The notes beneath the pieces are model-generated. The model was not told where the DNA came from, did no database searches, and saw nothing but the letters and a program-made list of their open reading frames with translations. A DNA stretch of 64,000 nucleotides, from NCBI GenBank assembly GCA_030737875.1, contig CM060923.1:492616453-492680452 (forward strand). The letters run 5' to 3'. A program made the position numbers and the translations under genes. Source of the DNA: Allium sativum. Its lineage: Eukaryota; Streptophyta; Magnoliopsida; Asparagales; Amaryllidaceae. Position 1 is the first letter of the stretch. Each line of letters opens with the position of its first letter. Below are positions 1 through 12,035 of this stretch, in pieces.

Positions 1-317
1 CTGGAGCAGGAGGCTTCAGGAATATATAGCTATTGTTATTTCCGCTGTGTTGTTAGTGTTATACTCAAATAATGGTATTGTATACAGATACTGTTTTATT
101 TCAAAGTTATGTTATGAAATATATTTATTATTCCGCTATGAGATTCGTGTTTACTCTGATGTTGTATGTTCTTCTTCTTCTTCTATTCTAAGTTTCTATC
201 TTATCTATTCTCACCCTCTAATTTCTTTCATGGACTATCCGGTGTTTCCGATGCTTGAATTGTCGACATGATGTTATATGCCGATATCCAAAATCGCGAA
301 AACCCCGGGTCATTACA
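1..317 (+). mobile_element. LTR Z, 3'-terminal part (gypsy, C-like family)
   Basis: The stretch ends in CCCCGGGTCATTACA at 317, the form expected for the 3' end of an LTR read on the plus strand. It resembles the reverse complement of LTR C near 24748-25080: both carry GGAGCAGGAGGCTTCAG (3-19 here), a TTTCCGCTGTG word (38-48 here) and a GTCGAC word near the end. The remainder of this LTR lies left of the window. The family link is inferred from these shared words; no coding sequence is visible. Confidence 0.6.
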
Positions 318-399
318 CACAACATGGATGTTTCGAGTGAGTTGTATTTTTTCCCTTTAAACAGATTTCTGGACGAAATCTATTTTAAGGGGGGAAGAA
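318..399 (+). mobile_element. 3' end of element A internal region with polypurine tract
   Basis: This short piece contains GGACGAAAT followed by the purine run AAGGGGGGAAGAA (387-399), immediately before the TG of LTR A at 400. The same GACGAAAT plus purine-run layout precedes the LTRs of elements B and E (and a looser form those of C and D), so it is read as the plus-strand primer site of a Ty3/gypsy element in plus orientation. The rest of the A internal region is outside the window or replaced by LTR Z. Confidence 0.7.
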
Positions 400-837
400 T
401 GTAGCACCCCATAAAATTCATAAGTGTTAATAATAAATAAAAAATAAATAATTAGCGTTGAATGATATGACTAGATAACGAGATTTTGCAGCTTTAGGAA
501 TTTCACTACAAAACTCTTTTATTTGGATCTGTGGCCAAATTCTGAATTGTTTTCATACATAATATGCTAAAAATGGTCGATGTATGAAGAACTTATTAAC
601 AAATGAAATTGGACCGTAAATGAAGAATATATATATATAATTAAATGGATAATATATATGTGGGTGTCCAAGATAAATTCAGAATAAAAAGGGAGAATTT
701 AAAATCTAAATTGAAGATAAGATCAGGGGGACAAAGTATACTATATGTATGGAATAAGATTAGGATATTAAGGAACGTATTAATTAAAATAAGCAACCCA
801 GCAACGCTTCTTTATTTGGCATTCCGACCTCCAAGGG

Positions 838-891
838 GTCGACCGCCCCCATTAAGAGGTGTCGATCGTCGGTCAACGCCTCCGGTCAACC
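838..891 (+). promoter_or_regulatory. Decayed GTCGAC palindrome cluster in U3 of LTR A
   Basis: One intact GTCGAC (838-843) is followed by GTCGATCG and two GTCAAC words, which look like C-to-T or G-to-A decay of the same palindrome. It sits 120-170 bases upstream of the TATA box, the same place as the intact clusters in LTRs B and E. An upstream promoter element is inferred. Confidence 0.5.
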
Positions 892-1009
892 GCTTTGCGA
901 TTGGACAATAGAATAAATCTAGGTTGCAAGGTTTCTTTTAGGGATATATAAAAATAAAAGGCTTGGCTTAATTCTAAGCAGTCCAACGGTCTATGCTCAC
1001 ACAGGCAAC

Positions 1010-1017
1010 TATAAATA
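1010..1017 (+). promoter_or_regulatory. TATA box of LTR A
   Basis: CTATAAATAGCCCC is a strong plant-type TATA box in a GC-richer setting. Transcription would start near 1040, leaving a U3 of roughly 640 bases. Confidence 0.65.
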
Positions 1018-2052
1018 GCCCCACAAATCACACATTAGAACCCTAACCATTCTCTATCCCCGCCTCCATGTTTCCTCTCTGCCATTAATTAATTCCAAAG
1101 AAAAATAAAAGAAAAGGTTGTGGATTTCTTCTATTCCACCAATCCTATTCTCTATTCTAATTGGCATAAACAAATATATATATATGAGATTATAATACAT
1201 GTCTCTTGTATATATAATTAGGAGGATTATTAGAGCACGTTTGACCGCAAAGATTAAAGCATAGATCTAGATCTACTAAAGATTTCCTTCCATTTTGCCT
1301 AGATCTGTGAGTAGAATATCGTTTACTTAAGGCATATTCACATTTTTATTAGATTATCATGTTGAAAGATATGCCTAGGAGGATTTTAAAACCGATAATA
1401 TAAACACTAAAACCTCCAAATCCTGTATCTTGTATTTGCGTATGAATTGTCATGATAATTTGTGTTTTGTGTATTATTGATTCCAATATTGGGTTAAAGA
1501 TAAAAATGGGTGTTTCTATTTTGTATGATTCACCTTTATCAAACTTTTGATTGTAACCTAAAAGGGTTTAGATTTGGGTATTTCATGATTTGATTAAGTT
1601 TGGATTCTATTTTGAGTCCAAATGTATTCATACTTGAAATATGTCAAATATAAACGTTTTTATGTACACAATACCAAAAAAAGGGTGAATTAGACAAAGT
1701 GGAAAACATACATGTGTAATGTAATACTCTAGTTTTATTTTATTATTGAGATCATTCCAACAAGCCTAGGATGCAAGTTGAAAGTTTGTATGAATGTATA
1801 TTTTCCATCCACTACTATATGTTATCTTGTATTATGTCATCATGCCTAAGTTGTAGTGGTAAAAGTATGGAAAAACTAACTTGTACGCCTTGATTTAGAT
1901 AAATTGACAATTGCCACCTAATTAGAACATTTCCCCATTTATACGAATATTTAACATTGTAACGTGTTATTACTATATTGTTAATACAGTGCAATCAACG
2001 TAGTTAACGTAATATTAACGTAATAAGTGCGATTAGGATAAGGTTTGAATTT

Positions 2053-2057
2053 GAATT
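2053..2057. repeat. Target-site duplication of SIRE element (left copy, GAATT)
   Basis: GAATT precedes the element at 2053-2057 and is repeated directly after its other end at 21463-21467. A perfect 5-bp duplication confirms both outer ends of the copia element. Confidence 0.9.
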
Positions 2058-5000
2058 TGTAGGATCTTAATTAACCCTGGAGCGGGGGTGAATAGGGTTT
2101 ATCGTAGATTTTCACAGAATAATTAAATAATCACAGCACAGATTAAAAACAGAATAAATGCAGAAAATAAATAACACACAGATATACCCAGCTTCGGCAA
2201 AAACCTGCCTACTGCTGCATTCCCCAAGGTTTCTACTAGGAGTTAAAACAATCTCTACGCTTACAATCCCCTGTAGACTCGCGAAACTCGCTCCCAACTG
2301 TTCTTAACCCTACGCTCAAAACGCTGCACTGGTTTTTATCCCCAAAACCAGATTTCCCCGAATTACAAACCCTGTAATTCGTCTCTCTAGTTTTAGAGAC
2401 AAACTAGAAAACTCTGATTTGATTTCAACTTGAATCTAAAGACAAATAAAAAAAATAAAAACAAATTCAAAACCCTTAGGAGTTAAAATAAAAGGGTCAT
2501 CCTCCTTTTAAAACAAAGTTTGGTTGGCCTCTTTATACTTGCTTCACCACCTTACTTTTTGCCCGATCTCTTTGGCTCGGAAATGAAAATGGCGGCTGTG
2601 ATAATGTCTAGGTTTTTCTTTCCTCCTTGAAATTGAAGATTAAAGTGATGATTGACTTTAGGGTTTTGATTCTCTTTCAATCTGGAGGCCGCCGCTCTGT
2701 CGTGTGATGATCTCGAGTTATTCAGTGTCTATCCCCTTCGATTTGATATTGAATTCTGGATCCAAGCTTTCTCCTTTCCTGGTATGAATTTTAATTTGAG
2801 ATTCTGTTTTAATTTGTGCTAGAACTTGGATGGATTGCCTATGATGAATCGGTGGTTATTTATAGGATTAAAATCCTAAATATATGCTCTAATTTCGTGT
2901 TAGACTCGGTTTGATCTTTGAGTAATTTTTGGGCTTTTGCAAACAACTTTTAATTGTTCTTGAACTTCTGGAAATTTCTTCGATTTGAATATTGCTATGA
3001 ATACTTCCACTATTCTAGAGTTACTTGCATGTGAAAACCCTGAAATTTGAAATGGTCTCTTCGAATCAAAAAACCCGTATAACTTTAATAAATTTACTGG
3101 AACTTTGATGATTTCAAACTGAATATTCTGCTACCTTAACAACTGGTATAAACAAATGCTTTTGCTTGTCATTGAATTGGATTTAATACTTGATTGATCT
3201 TGCCATAAACTTGAACAGATTTAGTACTCTGATTTTTGAACTGTACTTCATTTATTATTCGACTTCCTGCTTGAGTACACTCCACTTAGAACTAATGCTA
3301 AGTTCTGACTTTGAACAAGTTTAACTGATGTTACACTTGAAATTTGTTTGCCTTTGTATATACGATCACTGCTGTTTCTGTAAAAAACTGATATGAAAAG
3401 ATTTTGATTAGACGATTTGCACAAATCCTTCACTTGAACTTGCTATTGCATTCTCGACTTTGAACTGTTGTGATGAGAACAGAAACTATCCTCAAATTTG
3501 AACAGATGCTACATGAGCTTGTGAATGGATACTAAACACTTGATTTATCTCGACCTTGAACTGATAATGTTGCCATTTCCAAACATTGTATTTTGATATC
3601 CTTCATTATGTATATCTACGGATTTGAACTATCCTTGCTATTATATGATCTTCTATCTGAAATTTAGAACTATCTTACTATCACATTGTTGTATGCACTC
3701 TTGTACATGCTGTAGTACCATTTTAACATGCTCGATTTTCTTTTCTTTGTGTTGAGTTGCTGATGTTTTGTCATCTGCCTCGATATTTAGCTTGCCCCAC
3801 TGTATTTGTTTAACCCATTTTTGTGATACTGCTCTTGCTCATTTTCAATATACTTGCCTCGTGCTTTGTGTACTTACTCCAGACCTGATAGCATTTAAAT
3901 GACTTGCTGGGTATTCAGTCCCATATGTCCTCATTCTGTTGCTGCTTCATGAAATTTTCCGAACTATGCCTTCATATATTACATGAACCTGATCACTTTA
4001 ACTTGTGTAGTCCAATGGTACTTGTAGTTGATCATTTTGCTTGAGACTATGCTTGCACCATTGTACATGCTTTCATTACCATGTCACTTGTATTTGCACT
4101 ACTGCTTATGGAAACTTTTTGCTTGATGTTTCATTCCCATTCTTGCATGGATGCTTGTTTGCTGCACCAGATTTTCTTATTGTCTTGAGTGAGTTGATCC
4201 CATGTATAATCTATATTCCTGCTATGCTTAGCTCCATATTCCATTGCTCGTTTGCTTGATATTGAACTTTTAGCTGCTGCTCTTAACTTTTGCTGCTGTA
4301 GCCTTATATAAAATAAATGACATGCCATTCTTATCCATCCTTCTAGCTCCTGATTCATGAATGAACATGAATACTTGTATGCATTTATGTTGGCTAGACC
4401 TTGTGCTCGACCACTTGCATCTTGGCCTTGTTACCCTGTATGCTTGATGTATTGATCCATGCTGCTTTGTTTTGAGTGATATGCCGCTATACTTGCTGCA
4501 TTAATATATTGTTCAACCACTTTACTTTTGTACATCATGCACCATTTTGCTTTGACCAAAACTTCCCTAAACAGATTTTACACTTTGACATATTTGAGTT
4601 TGTAGTTGAACCATTTCTTTGACCATTTTTGCTTGATTATGAACTGTGCACTAAGTCGAGATGGTCCTTGTGGCTAATCCTCAGTTGCAAACTGGACTGG
4701 CGAGGCAGTGCTCACGTGTATACACGTGTGTACATGCAGGCGTCCAGACGAGTTTTTCTGTCCCTGCATATTAGACCACGTCTAAAAAAATGATGAAGAT
4801 TGTTGAGGCAAATAAAATTTTTAAAAATAAATTTTATTTATTTGTATTGAATTTTATTTTTGTTGTAGTCTACTGTGTGTGTTTTTCTATTTGTGATAGG
4901 TTTGCATATGGTGACTGGACTGGTTAAAGAGCTGTGAAGACAAAAGATGAAGATTGATGCAGTGATGAGTCAGTGTATAAAAGTGATTGTATAAGTGAGG

Positions 5001-5449
5001 AATTTCTGTATATGAGAGTGTTTGTAGACGTGATTAAAAATTGTACTGTCATTTGTAATAAACAGATGTGATTGAAATAAAATATATTTTGTTGTTCAAT
5101 TCAATCTGTTTATTTTGTTTGAATATTTTAATAGTATAATTTCTGTGATGTGTTAAATGTGTTATGTCAGAAATATTCAAAAAATATTTGAATTTTAAAT
5201 AGTGGAGTTATAAATAGTTGTACTGTTTGAAAGTTTGAAATATAATATTTAATTTAAATAAAAAACTGTATGAATACATGAATGTCTGTACAGTCGTATT
5301 CTATTTATATATAAATATTATATTCCTGTTTGTGATGTATATATAGAACAGTACAGTAACAAACACATTTAAAATAATATTTATTTATTTGGTTGTTATC
5401 ATCAAACAAAAATCATATAGTTGTGTATACAACTACGTCATATACAACA
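2058..5449 (-). mobile_element. 3' LTR of SIRE element
   Basis: A 3392-base repeat, read on the minus strand as TGTTGTATATGACG...ATCCTACA. It aligns along its whole length with 18062-21462, with scattered substitutions and small indels (several percent divergence by eye), so the insertion is not recent. A TATATAAATAG candidate promoter lies near 5303-5316 on the minus strand. Much of 2900-4650 is built of degenerate ACTTGAAC/TTGAACT and TGCTTG words. Apparent reading frames here (for example near 4041-4358) are low-complexity and not genes. Confidence 0.9.
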
Positions 5450-5464
5450 ATCTCCCCCTTTTGA
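5450..5464 (-). other. Polypurine tract of SIRE element
   Basis: On the minus strand the sequence reads AAAAGGGGGAGATT directly before the TG of the 3' LTR, preceded by GTCATCATC. This is the usual plus-strand primer site of plant SIRE/Maximus elements. Confidence 0.85.
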
Positions 5465-7098
5465 TGATGACAAACAAATAAAAGATTTTGAATGTGTTTG
5501 AACGTGAAATATATTACTCCCCCTGTTTGTATGCTCCCCCTATAACTGAACTCCCTCTGTATATGTTGAAAATATGAATGATGAAATACAATTGACCATT
5601 CTCCCTATTTAATTTCCAACTTCAAAAATATTTTTGAATTAAACACTCATCAATCAAAATCTTGACCATTCTCCCCCTTTTTTTATCATCAAAAGGATAA
5701 TAGAGATCGAAATAGTGATGAATATAGACTATAAATATAAATTCAAATAAAGAGAGAGAATATATATTGCAAATTCCATTTAATCAAACAAAAATCATAA
5801 TATTCTTTAAATCAGAAGCAAATTTCACTTTCAGAATGAATGGATTTACGATGGATTTTATAGAATGAGGAGAATTCAATAAAAAATTTGAATATTTGAA
5901 TATGAATTTTAAAGATTTTAAATATGCTCAAAAAAATTGTGTTAAGCACTTTCTAATCACGCATAGCCCAAAGGTCTTTTAAATGGGGTTAGTAGTAACT
6001 TAACTTTATCCTCTCTAATGAGTTCCATCCATGCACAGCCCAAAGGTCTTTTAAGTGAGAATGGAAGCACATAGAAATTAAGGTAATTCACCCACGCATA
6101 ACCACGAGGATTTTTAAATGGGAGTGAATACCAAGGATAAATTATTTATTTTTAATTCCAAGAATAACTAGAACTCCTCAAATTAAATAAAACCATGATG
6201 AATGACATAAATATGGTAGATATAGAAGATGGTCGTGAAATAAGCTCTAATTCAAAGATATTATAAAATTTGTCCAATCATCATGAGATTTAAAATAATA
6301 TCTCCTCTAGTTATGAATTATACCATAGTCACAACTCATCACAGTTTCATAAATCTATCAATAATTTTGATGAGTCTCAAAACGGTTCAAATTAATCAAT
6401 AATTTCAATTTTTGAATAAATAATCAAAAATAAATTTTAAAATCGAAAATATCAATTTCAAGAGGAGTTTTTGAAAATATCAATGCAAATTTGAAAATTA
6501 GCTTCAAAAATCAATCAGTAGAATATGAAATTATCTAATATTTATAATTCTGATTGTTCCTAGACAATTTCAAAAACATTTATATATTTAATTCAAATTG
6601 TCTATGGATTTTAAAGATATTTTATCATTGATTTTTCAACTCATCGTCCAATCGAAATCAAATCAATTTCCTTTTCAGAGCAGCATAAGATCATTTTCGA
6701 AGCAAGAATCATAGGTGAAACTTTCAGAGAATTTTTAAACAAGCAAAAGAAACATTCAATTATCAAATCTAAAGATAATTATTTGAAATCACTTGAGAAA
6801 AAAAAATCAAATTTTTTATAATCTAAGAAATTCAACAGTTAATAACGAATGATTTCAAAAATCAGCCGAGTAAAAAATAAAGAAAATAAAAGAAATAAAA
6901 CTAAAAAGGAAAATAAACTAAAAGGAATTAAAATAAAAGTACGAGTTTAGAGATCATACCTGACTTACCATAATCAATGTGATCCAATGAATCTCCAACT
7001 ATGAATCTATGGCTAAGGAACTCCAAATAATTCGATATATGAATCAATTTAAATTTTATCTCTCCTAAGAATAGTTGTTCCTTAGCCTCCCATGGAAC
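5465..7098 (-). mobile_element. Non-coding internal region of SIRE element (pol missing)
   Basis: About 1.6 kb between the end of gag and the polypurine tract. It is AT-rich, and I find no DSG protease motif, no zinc-binding or DDE integrase pattern, and no YVDD-type RT motif on either strand. It contains runs such as CTCCCCCT and three copies of a short repeat at 5957-6122. It occupies the place where pol would lie in an autonomous relative. Confidence 0.7.
5957..6122 (-). repeat. Three imperfect copies of an approximately 30-base word inside SIRE internal region
   Basis: Cores of the form GCATAGCCCAAAGGTCTTTTAA occur at about 5959-5986 and 6030-6060, with a weaker third at 6093-6120, roughly 65-70 bases apart. 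The core is described by its first part GCATAGCCCAAAGG and the following TCTTTTAA. No function is evident. Confidence 0.55.
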
Positions 7099-8948
7099 CT
7101 AAATGTTTATATGATCGAGTGGTCTAACAAATGTTGTTTTACCACTCTTATCTTCGTTTACACGTTTTTGTACCCAAACGCGTTTATATAACAATCCATT
7201 ACTATTCACTAGCGTACCCTTTGGAACCCAAATTTGTTTAGATTTGTTTAAATTTATTTTGTTATTTTTTGGAATCCAAACAGATTTAAATGAATTGTTT
7301 TTAAACAAGTTATCAATTTGTTTATGATTTAAAAACCCTTTGAAATTATTAAATTTCAAAAATTCAATTTTATCGTTTTCAAAGCCAACTAAAGGATTTT
7401 TAAAATCATTAAAATTTTGTTTTTCAACTTGATCAGATTCAAAACCAAGTCCCTTTTTATTCTGAACAAAAAATTGATTTTTTAACAACATATTCAACGA
7501 TTTTTCCCCTTTAGAAAATTTAGTCAAAGCTGACTCAAGTCGTTGAATTTTAAATTTAAGATCGCTATTTTCTTTCATTAAGTTTGAACAACGATTAATA
7601 TCGATTTCCCTCTTTTCAGCATTAGTTTGTTCTGAAATCAAATTTTCGTTTTCAAGAGCTTTGATTTTAGCATTGGACTTAGAAATTTCAATTTCAAATT
7701 GTTTTCGCTTTTCAAAACCAAGTTTTTTAGATTCTCTAAACTTTTCAATTTCCTTTTCAAAATCATGATTTTCGTTTTTCAAATTCACGTTTTCACTTTT
7801 AAGTAACCCAAGATCAGTTTTTAATTTCAAAAAATCGTTACTCAAAAATTGACATTTTTCACATTCTGAAAACGGTGAATTCTTACCCTTTTCAAGTTTT
7901 CTTTCTACACTGTTATTTTCTTGAACTAGTTTTGACCTATCAGATTTCAATTTCTTAACTTTTAGTTCAAGAGAATCAACAGTTTTCGTGAGGTCGTGAC
8001 AAATTAGAATTAATTCTTTATAGGTAAAATTTGATACCTCACTAGAATCCTCTTCTCTATCTTCTGAATCAGATTGAGCCATAAGAAACAAATTAACTTC
8101 TTCTTTACCACTTTCAGAAACTTCTTCTCCTTCCTCGTCATCCCATGTAGCAACAAAAGCCTTCTTCTTCCTTCTGAACTTCTTCCTCTTTTCGTTTTTA
8201 AGTTGTGGGCAATGTGGTTATATATGTCCGGGTTTCTTGCAATTATAGCAAAACACTTCATCGTATGAACTATCTGAACTTTCGGACTTGTCGGTTTTTG
8301 AATTCTTCTTTCGTGGTTTGTATTTTCCTTTGGGCCACTTTTTCAAAACCATGGCTAGCTCTTCAGCGGGATCATCATCATTACTTTCAACAGAATTATT
8401 TAAAGCGATCGTCTTTTTCTTTGATTCAGAATCCTTTCATTCTTCTCTTGCTTTTAACTCCATATCGCAAGTAATCAGATTTCCGATCAACTCTTCCATG
8501 CTTACTTTATTCAGATCTTTTGATTCTTGTATCGCCGTCACCTTAGCTTCAAAATTCATCGGTAGTACTCTCAATTTTTTTCTGATCAATTCCACTTCAG
8601 TATAGTTTTTGCCAAGAGCTTTTGCATTGTAGACTAGTGACGAGAAGCGTCCATACATCTCTTTTATATCTTCGTCTTTTTGCATAGAGAAATTTTCATA
8701 TTCATTGCTGAGAAGAGTGAGACGAGTTTCCTTCACTTGAGATGTACCTTTGTGTTTGACCTCCAACGTATGCCATATTTCCTGCGCAGTCTCACAATGA
8801 GAAATTCGATCAAATTCAGTTTTATCAAGAGCACAGATTAAAGCATTCATCGCTTTGGCATTAGATGAAAATAATTTTTTATCATTAGCATCCCACCTGT
8901 CTTTTGATTTAGGAATTTCAACACCACTAACAATAACAGTGGGAGATA
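7099..8948 (-). pseudogene. gag: SIRE-type gag, C-terminal part (broken)
   Basis: This continues the gag frame begun at 18013 after the inserted element B. The reading covers the copia gag core (UBN2-like, with WDANDKKLFSSNAKAMNAL, then EIWHTLEVKHKGTSQVK, then LNKVSMEELIGNL). Next come an acidic/basic linker, a CCHC zinc knuckle (about 8205-8245, pattern C-YN-C-KKPG-H-I-stop-PH-C), and a long Lys/Glu-rich coiled-coil region (about 7400-8090). It ends with a tail containing KQIWVPKG and stops at 7099. Two in-frame stops break it: a TGA after ELKAREE (near 8437) and a TAA inside the zinc knuckle (near 8221). Gag normally forms the particle and binds RNA through the knuckle. It ends just where the protease of a full-length relative would begin. 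Confidence 0.85.
8944..8948. repeat. Target-site duplication of element B (left copy AGATA)
   Basis: AGATA here pairs with AGATC at 17855-17859, 4 of 5 bases matching. Removing element B and one copy keeps the gag frame open across the junction, which supports these ends. Confidence 0.75.
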
Positions 8949-10458
8949 TGTAACACCCCACCTTCGTTAAGCTCACTCACAAAGGGAATGCCTTAACTTT
9001 GGTGGAGCATTTTAGTAAACAGAACAGAAACTTACAAGACAGATAAAATAGTACTTGAAAAATTTATAACTTTATTTCAGTAGAAACCAAAATAAACTTG
9101 GTTACATCCTTTCAAATCACATTATCAGAATTCAAGTACAAAATATCAGTCTTGTACAAAATCCTTCAGAATGCATAGTTTAAAATCATAATCCCCATAG
9201 AACGGAAGCTATACAAAGCCAAGCCATACTTTAAGAACTTCAAGCAGAAGAAATCCGGATCAAGCTAAAGTATTCCCTCCTTGGATAACCTGGGGGGAAA
9301 CGGAAGAAAGAAGGCGAAACAACAAGGGTCAGACAAAAAGTCTGGCAAGTCCAGTGATTTTCAGTTATGAACAGATAATAATAACATGACATGAAAATAA
9401 AACTAGATGAGAGATAACTATAACAGGTGTAACAGATATAACAGAAGAACAAAATGATATAAGCTATTGTTTACACTTCTCTTCACAAATACTAGTGTAA
9501 CAAAATTAGGTGTCACCCTAATGTCCAAACTGAAACTGAAACGGGTACAGAATAATTTATCAGAAACAGAATGCTAATAATGGGCCTTTACTACCCGATC
9601 AGAAACAGACAGAAGCAGAAACAGATTAATCCCTACGGAAATAGAATGTAGAATTAGGTGTACACTAGTAATGGGCCTTTACCAACCGAACAGACGGTAC
9701 CACGCAGAAACAGACAGGTATTACCACCCAACAGAAACAGACGGTACCAACAGAAACAGACAGAACTAAGTGTACCCTAAAACCCTACCCCAAGCGATCG
9801 ACTCCCTAATAAATAAACATCCTGTGTTGGCCCCACAGTAGGGTGCATCACTCCCTAAAGTGACAACCAATTGGCACAGACCTATTTACAGATGTCACGG
9901 CGTCTTACATCCTCAGAGGCAGACCGGGATCCATGCACGCACATGACCCGGTTGGAACGCACCATCAACACCCCTCGCTATTATCAGAATGAACCGCTTA
10001 TAATTAGTTCAGTAAGAGTGCCCGGACCATACTTACTGTTGGGTCAAAGTTTTGATACCAGAAAGGATTACTGACTAATATGGGTTCTAAACAACAGATG
10101 ACACATGTAATTCCCCTCCTAACCTTGTGTCCCCAGACTAACAGATTTCAGCTTAACTTGTCTACAAGTTTCATACATACAAAATTTAGATTAACTAGTT
10201 CACAGATCAGACAATCAAGTTAACAGGTTTTCAGACTAATGGATTAGATGTTCGGATTAATAGGCTTACAGATTAACTGGTTACAGATTAACAGACTTAC
10301 AGATTAACTGGTTACAGATTATCTAACTTTGTATTGGGCCTACGGATTCATGAAACGGGTTTATCAGATTCATTGGTCCAATTGGTTTAACCTTACCCAA
10401 CATGTTTTAGACATCATAATTATCTCAGATTTTCATTAATTAAACATTAATGCCCAAA

Positions 10459-10658
10459 CCTCTCACATTAGACTGATAGTTTGCGGCTACTGGTTGGGCC
10501 GGTTGGTTCCAGCAGGTTTCTGTCGCAAACTGAGTCTAACCTCGGGTTTCAAGCACGTTATGACTAACTTCTCACATTAGAACCTATTGTTTGCGACCAC
10601 TGGAATATGCCGGGCGGTTCCGGGCAGAATTACGCCGCAAACTCATTCTAACCTCGAG
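10459..10658 (-). repeat. Tandem pair of stem-loops in LTR B (3' copy)
   Basis: First unit 10459-10546: arms TTAGACT/AGTCTAA and AGTTTGCG/CGCAAACT. Second unit 10568-10658: TTAGAA/TTCTAA and GTTTGCG/CGCAAAC around a TGCCGG...CCGGGCA inner stem. Each unit is bounded by CTCACATT and AACCTCG. Homologous units with different but still complementary arms occur in LTRs A and E. Confidence 0.75.
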
Positions 10659-10734
10659 TTAGCCATGTTTATCTTTGCGGCCAATTAATTTACCATTTAT
10701 ACCCACGCCTAATATACATGTCAATTATTCATAA

Positions 10735-10990
10735 CTATACCCAATTCAGATTATGTCAATAGCGGACTAATTATATCAACTCAACAGATATTGCAGATAA
10801 CAGATTTTTCAGATTAGGCAACCTAACGGATTTAGCAGATTAAGCAAACTAGCAGATCTAGCATTTTCAACAGACTTAGCAGATGACAGATTTGGCAGAT
10901 GAACAAATCTAGCAGACTAGGCAGTAGAGCAGAACTAGCAGATTAAGCAATATAACAGAACTAGCAGATTAGGAAAATATAACAGATTTA
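10735..10990 (-). repeat. Degenerate AGCAGATTA / ACAGATT word array in LTR B
   Basis: The words AGCAGATTA, AACAGATT and TAGCAGA recur every 10-25 bases with variable spacing. The copy in the 5' LTR lies at about 16270-16540. The array lies between the promoter and the stem-loops, as the TGCAAGTT array does in LTR E. Confidence 0.65.
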
Positions 10991-11805
10991 ATCATTCCTT
11001 AAAGTTTCACAAACATATCTTGCCTAATTTTAAATTTGGCCTAAGCATGCCTAAATAATTGTCATGATTCACACTATGATCATATACCAAATATAACCAT
11101 CGATTACTATCCATGTCATATATCCCAAAGATCCCTTACTTAGGTGTTTATTTACATTTAATAGATGTCCTACCTTAATATAAATCTTTATACCTAAGCC
11201 ATATTTTCTTTGTCGCAAGTAATATGTTAACAGACCATGGTTCCTCTTCTTCCAATTCACAGAATATGCATAGATCTAAATCTAGTTTACAACCTATGTC
11301 CTTTTTCTTAAATCAGTCACAGATTAACCATGTCCAATTATTCCACATTCATTATTTTTTCCAAAAATTTTAGCGTTCGTGCGTTATTCTCTTAGCATAT
11401 TGGCGCAGGCTCGTAGTAGCCTGGCTATAGAACAGAAAGAAGAAGAGATACAGAATAAAATAGATCAGAACAGAACGTACACAGTCTCAAATTCCGATTT
11501 ACAATCATGTCACAATTATGATTAAAGTTTATATCGGAAAATAACTGCACTTGCCTTGGTTGGATTAAAGAAAGAACTTTAATTGTTGTAGAATCGTTGC
11601 AGAAGCTTTAATCTCTAATTTGAATTGAGTTGCTTAGGTTGATGTTGATTAGCTTCTAGTTTTGATTCCAGCAGAGTAGCGACGCCATTTTTATTTTCAT
11701 TTATAACAGAGGCAGAGTAGCGACGCCATTTTTATTTTTATTTATAACAGAGGCAGAGAAGAAGCAGAATAGAATTGTGTGTAGAGAAGGCTAGGTCTTA
11801 GGTTG

Positions 11806-11813
11806 TTTTTATA
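11806..11813 (-). promoter_or_regulatory. TATA box of LTR B (3' copy)
   Basis: On the minus strand CCTATAAAAACAACC lies about 555 bases from the start of the LTR and downstream of the GTCGAC cluster. The 5' LTR has the same box at 17307-17314, which would drive the element. Confidence 0.6.
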
Positions 11814-11920
11814 GGTGTAGCAATCCATTTCAGCCATCAGATTAACCCTAAAACCAATCCGGACCATCAAAAATCGTCCCTGGGCTTCGAAAACGTGTTC
11901 TGGACCGAAACAGGCCAAAC

Positions 11921-12035
11921 AGGTCGACCTGTAGGGTGGGAGGTCGACACTATAGTCGACCCCCATGGGGGAGGTCGACTCCCAGGTCGACCCCCTGGTC
12001 GACCTGGCCCCCAGGTCGACCCCCAGGTCGACCTG
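11921..12035 (-). promoter_or_regulatory. GTCGAC palindrome cluster in U3 of LTR B (3' copy)
   Basis: Eight GTCGAC hexamers in about 115 bases, several extended to AGGTCGACCT-like palindromes. They lie 110-230 bases upstream of the TATA box in transcription sense. The 5' LTR copy (17421-17520) keeps six, one having become GTGGAC. A binding-site cluster is inferred from the position and from its recurrence in LTRs A and E. Confidence 0.65.

Larger units (their letters stand above)
400..2057 (+). mobile_element. LTR A, first part (3' LTR of a Ty3/gypsy element)
   Basis: It begins TGTAGCACCCC directly after a polypurine tract, so it is the 3' LTR of a plus-strand element. It has a promoter-like layout: a decayed GTCGAC cluster (838-891) and a clear TATA box (1010-1017), about 610 bases into the LTR. 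The sequence stops at 2057 where the SIRE copia element was inserted and continues at 21468. No long reading frame with recognisable protein is present. Confidence 0.8.

Noticed and set aside
5957..6122. Three spaced repeats considered as a CRISPR-like array
   Set aside because: Only three imperfect copies with irregular spacing in a plant retrotransposon; no features of a CRISPR locus.
8010..8261. 83-codon minus-strand frame beside the SIRE gag
   Set aside because: Out-of-frame shadow of gag; the true gag frame runs through the zinc knuckle here and is interrupted by a stop.
10459..10658. Stem-loop pair considered as a tRNA or miRNA precursor
   Set aside because: There is no anticodon or T-loop consensus, and the structure is a paired tandem unit repeated in several LTRs rather than a single precursor hairpin. 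A small-RNA origin is not excluded but nothing in the sequence shows it.
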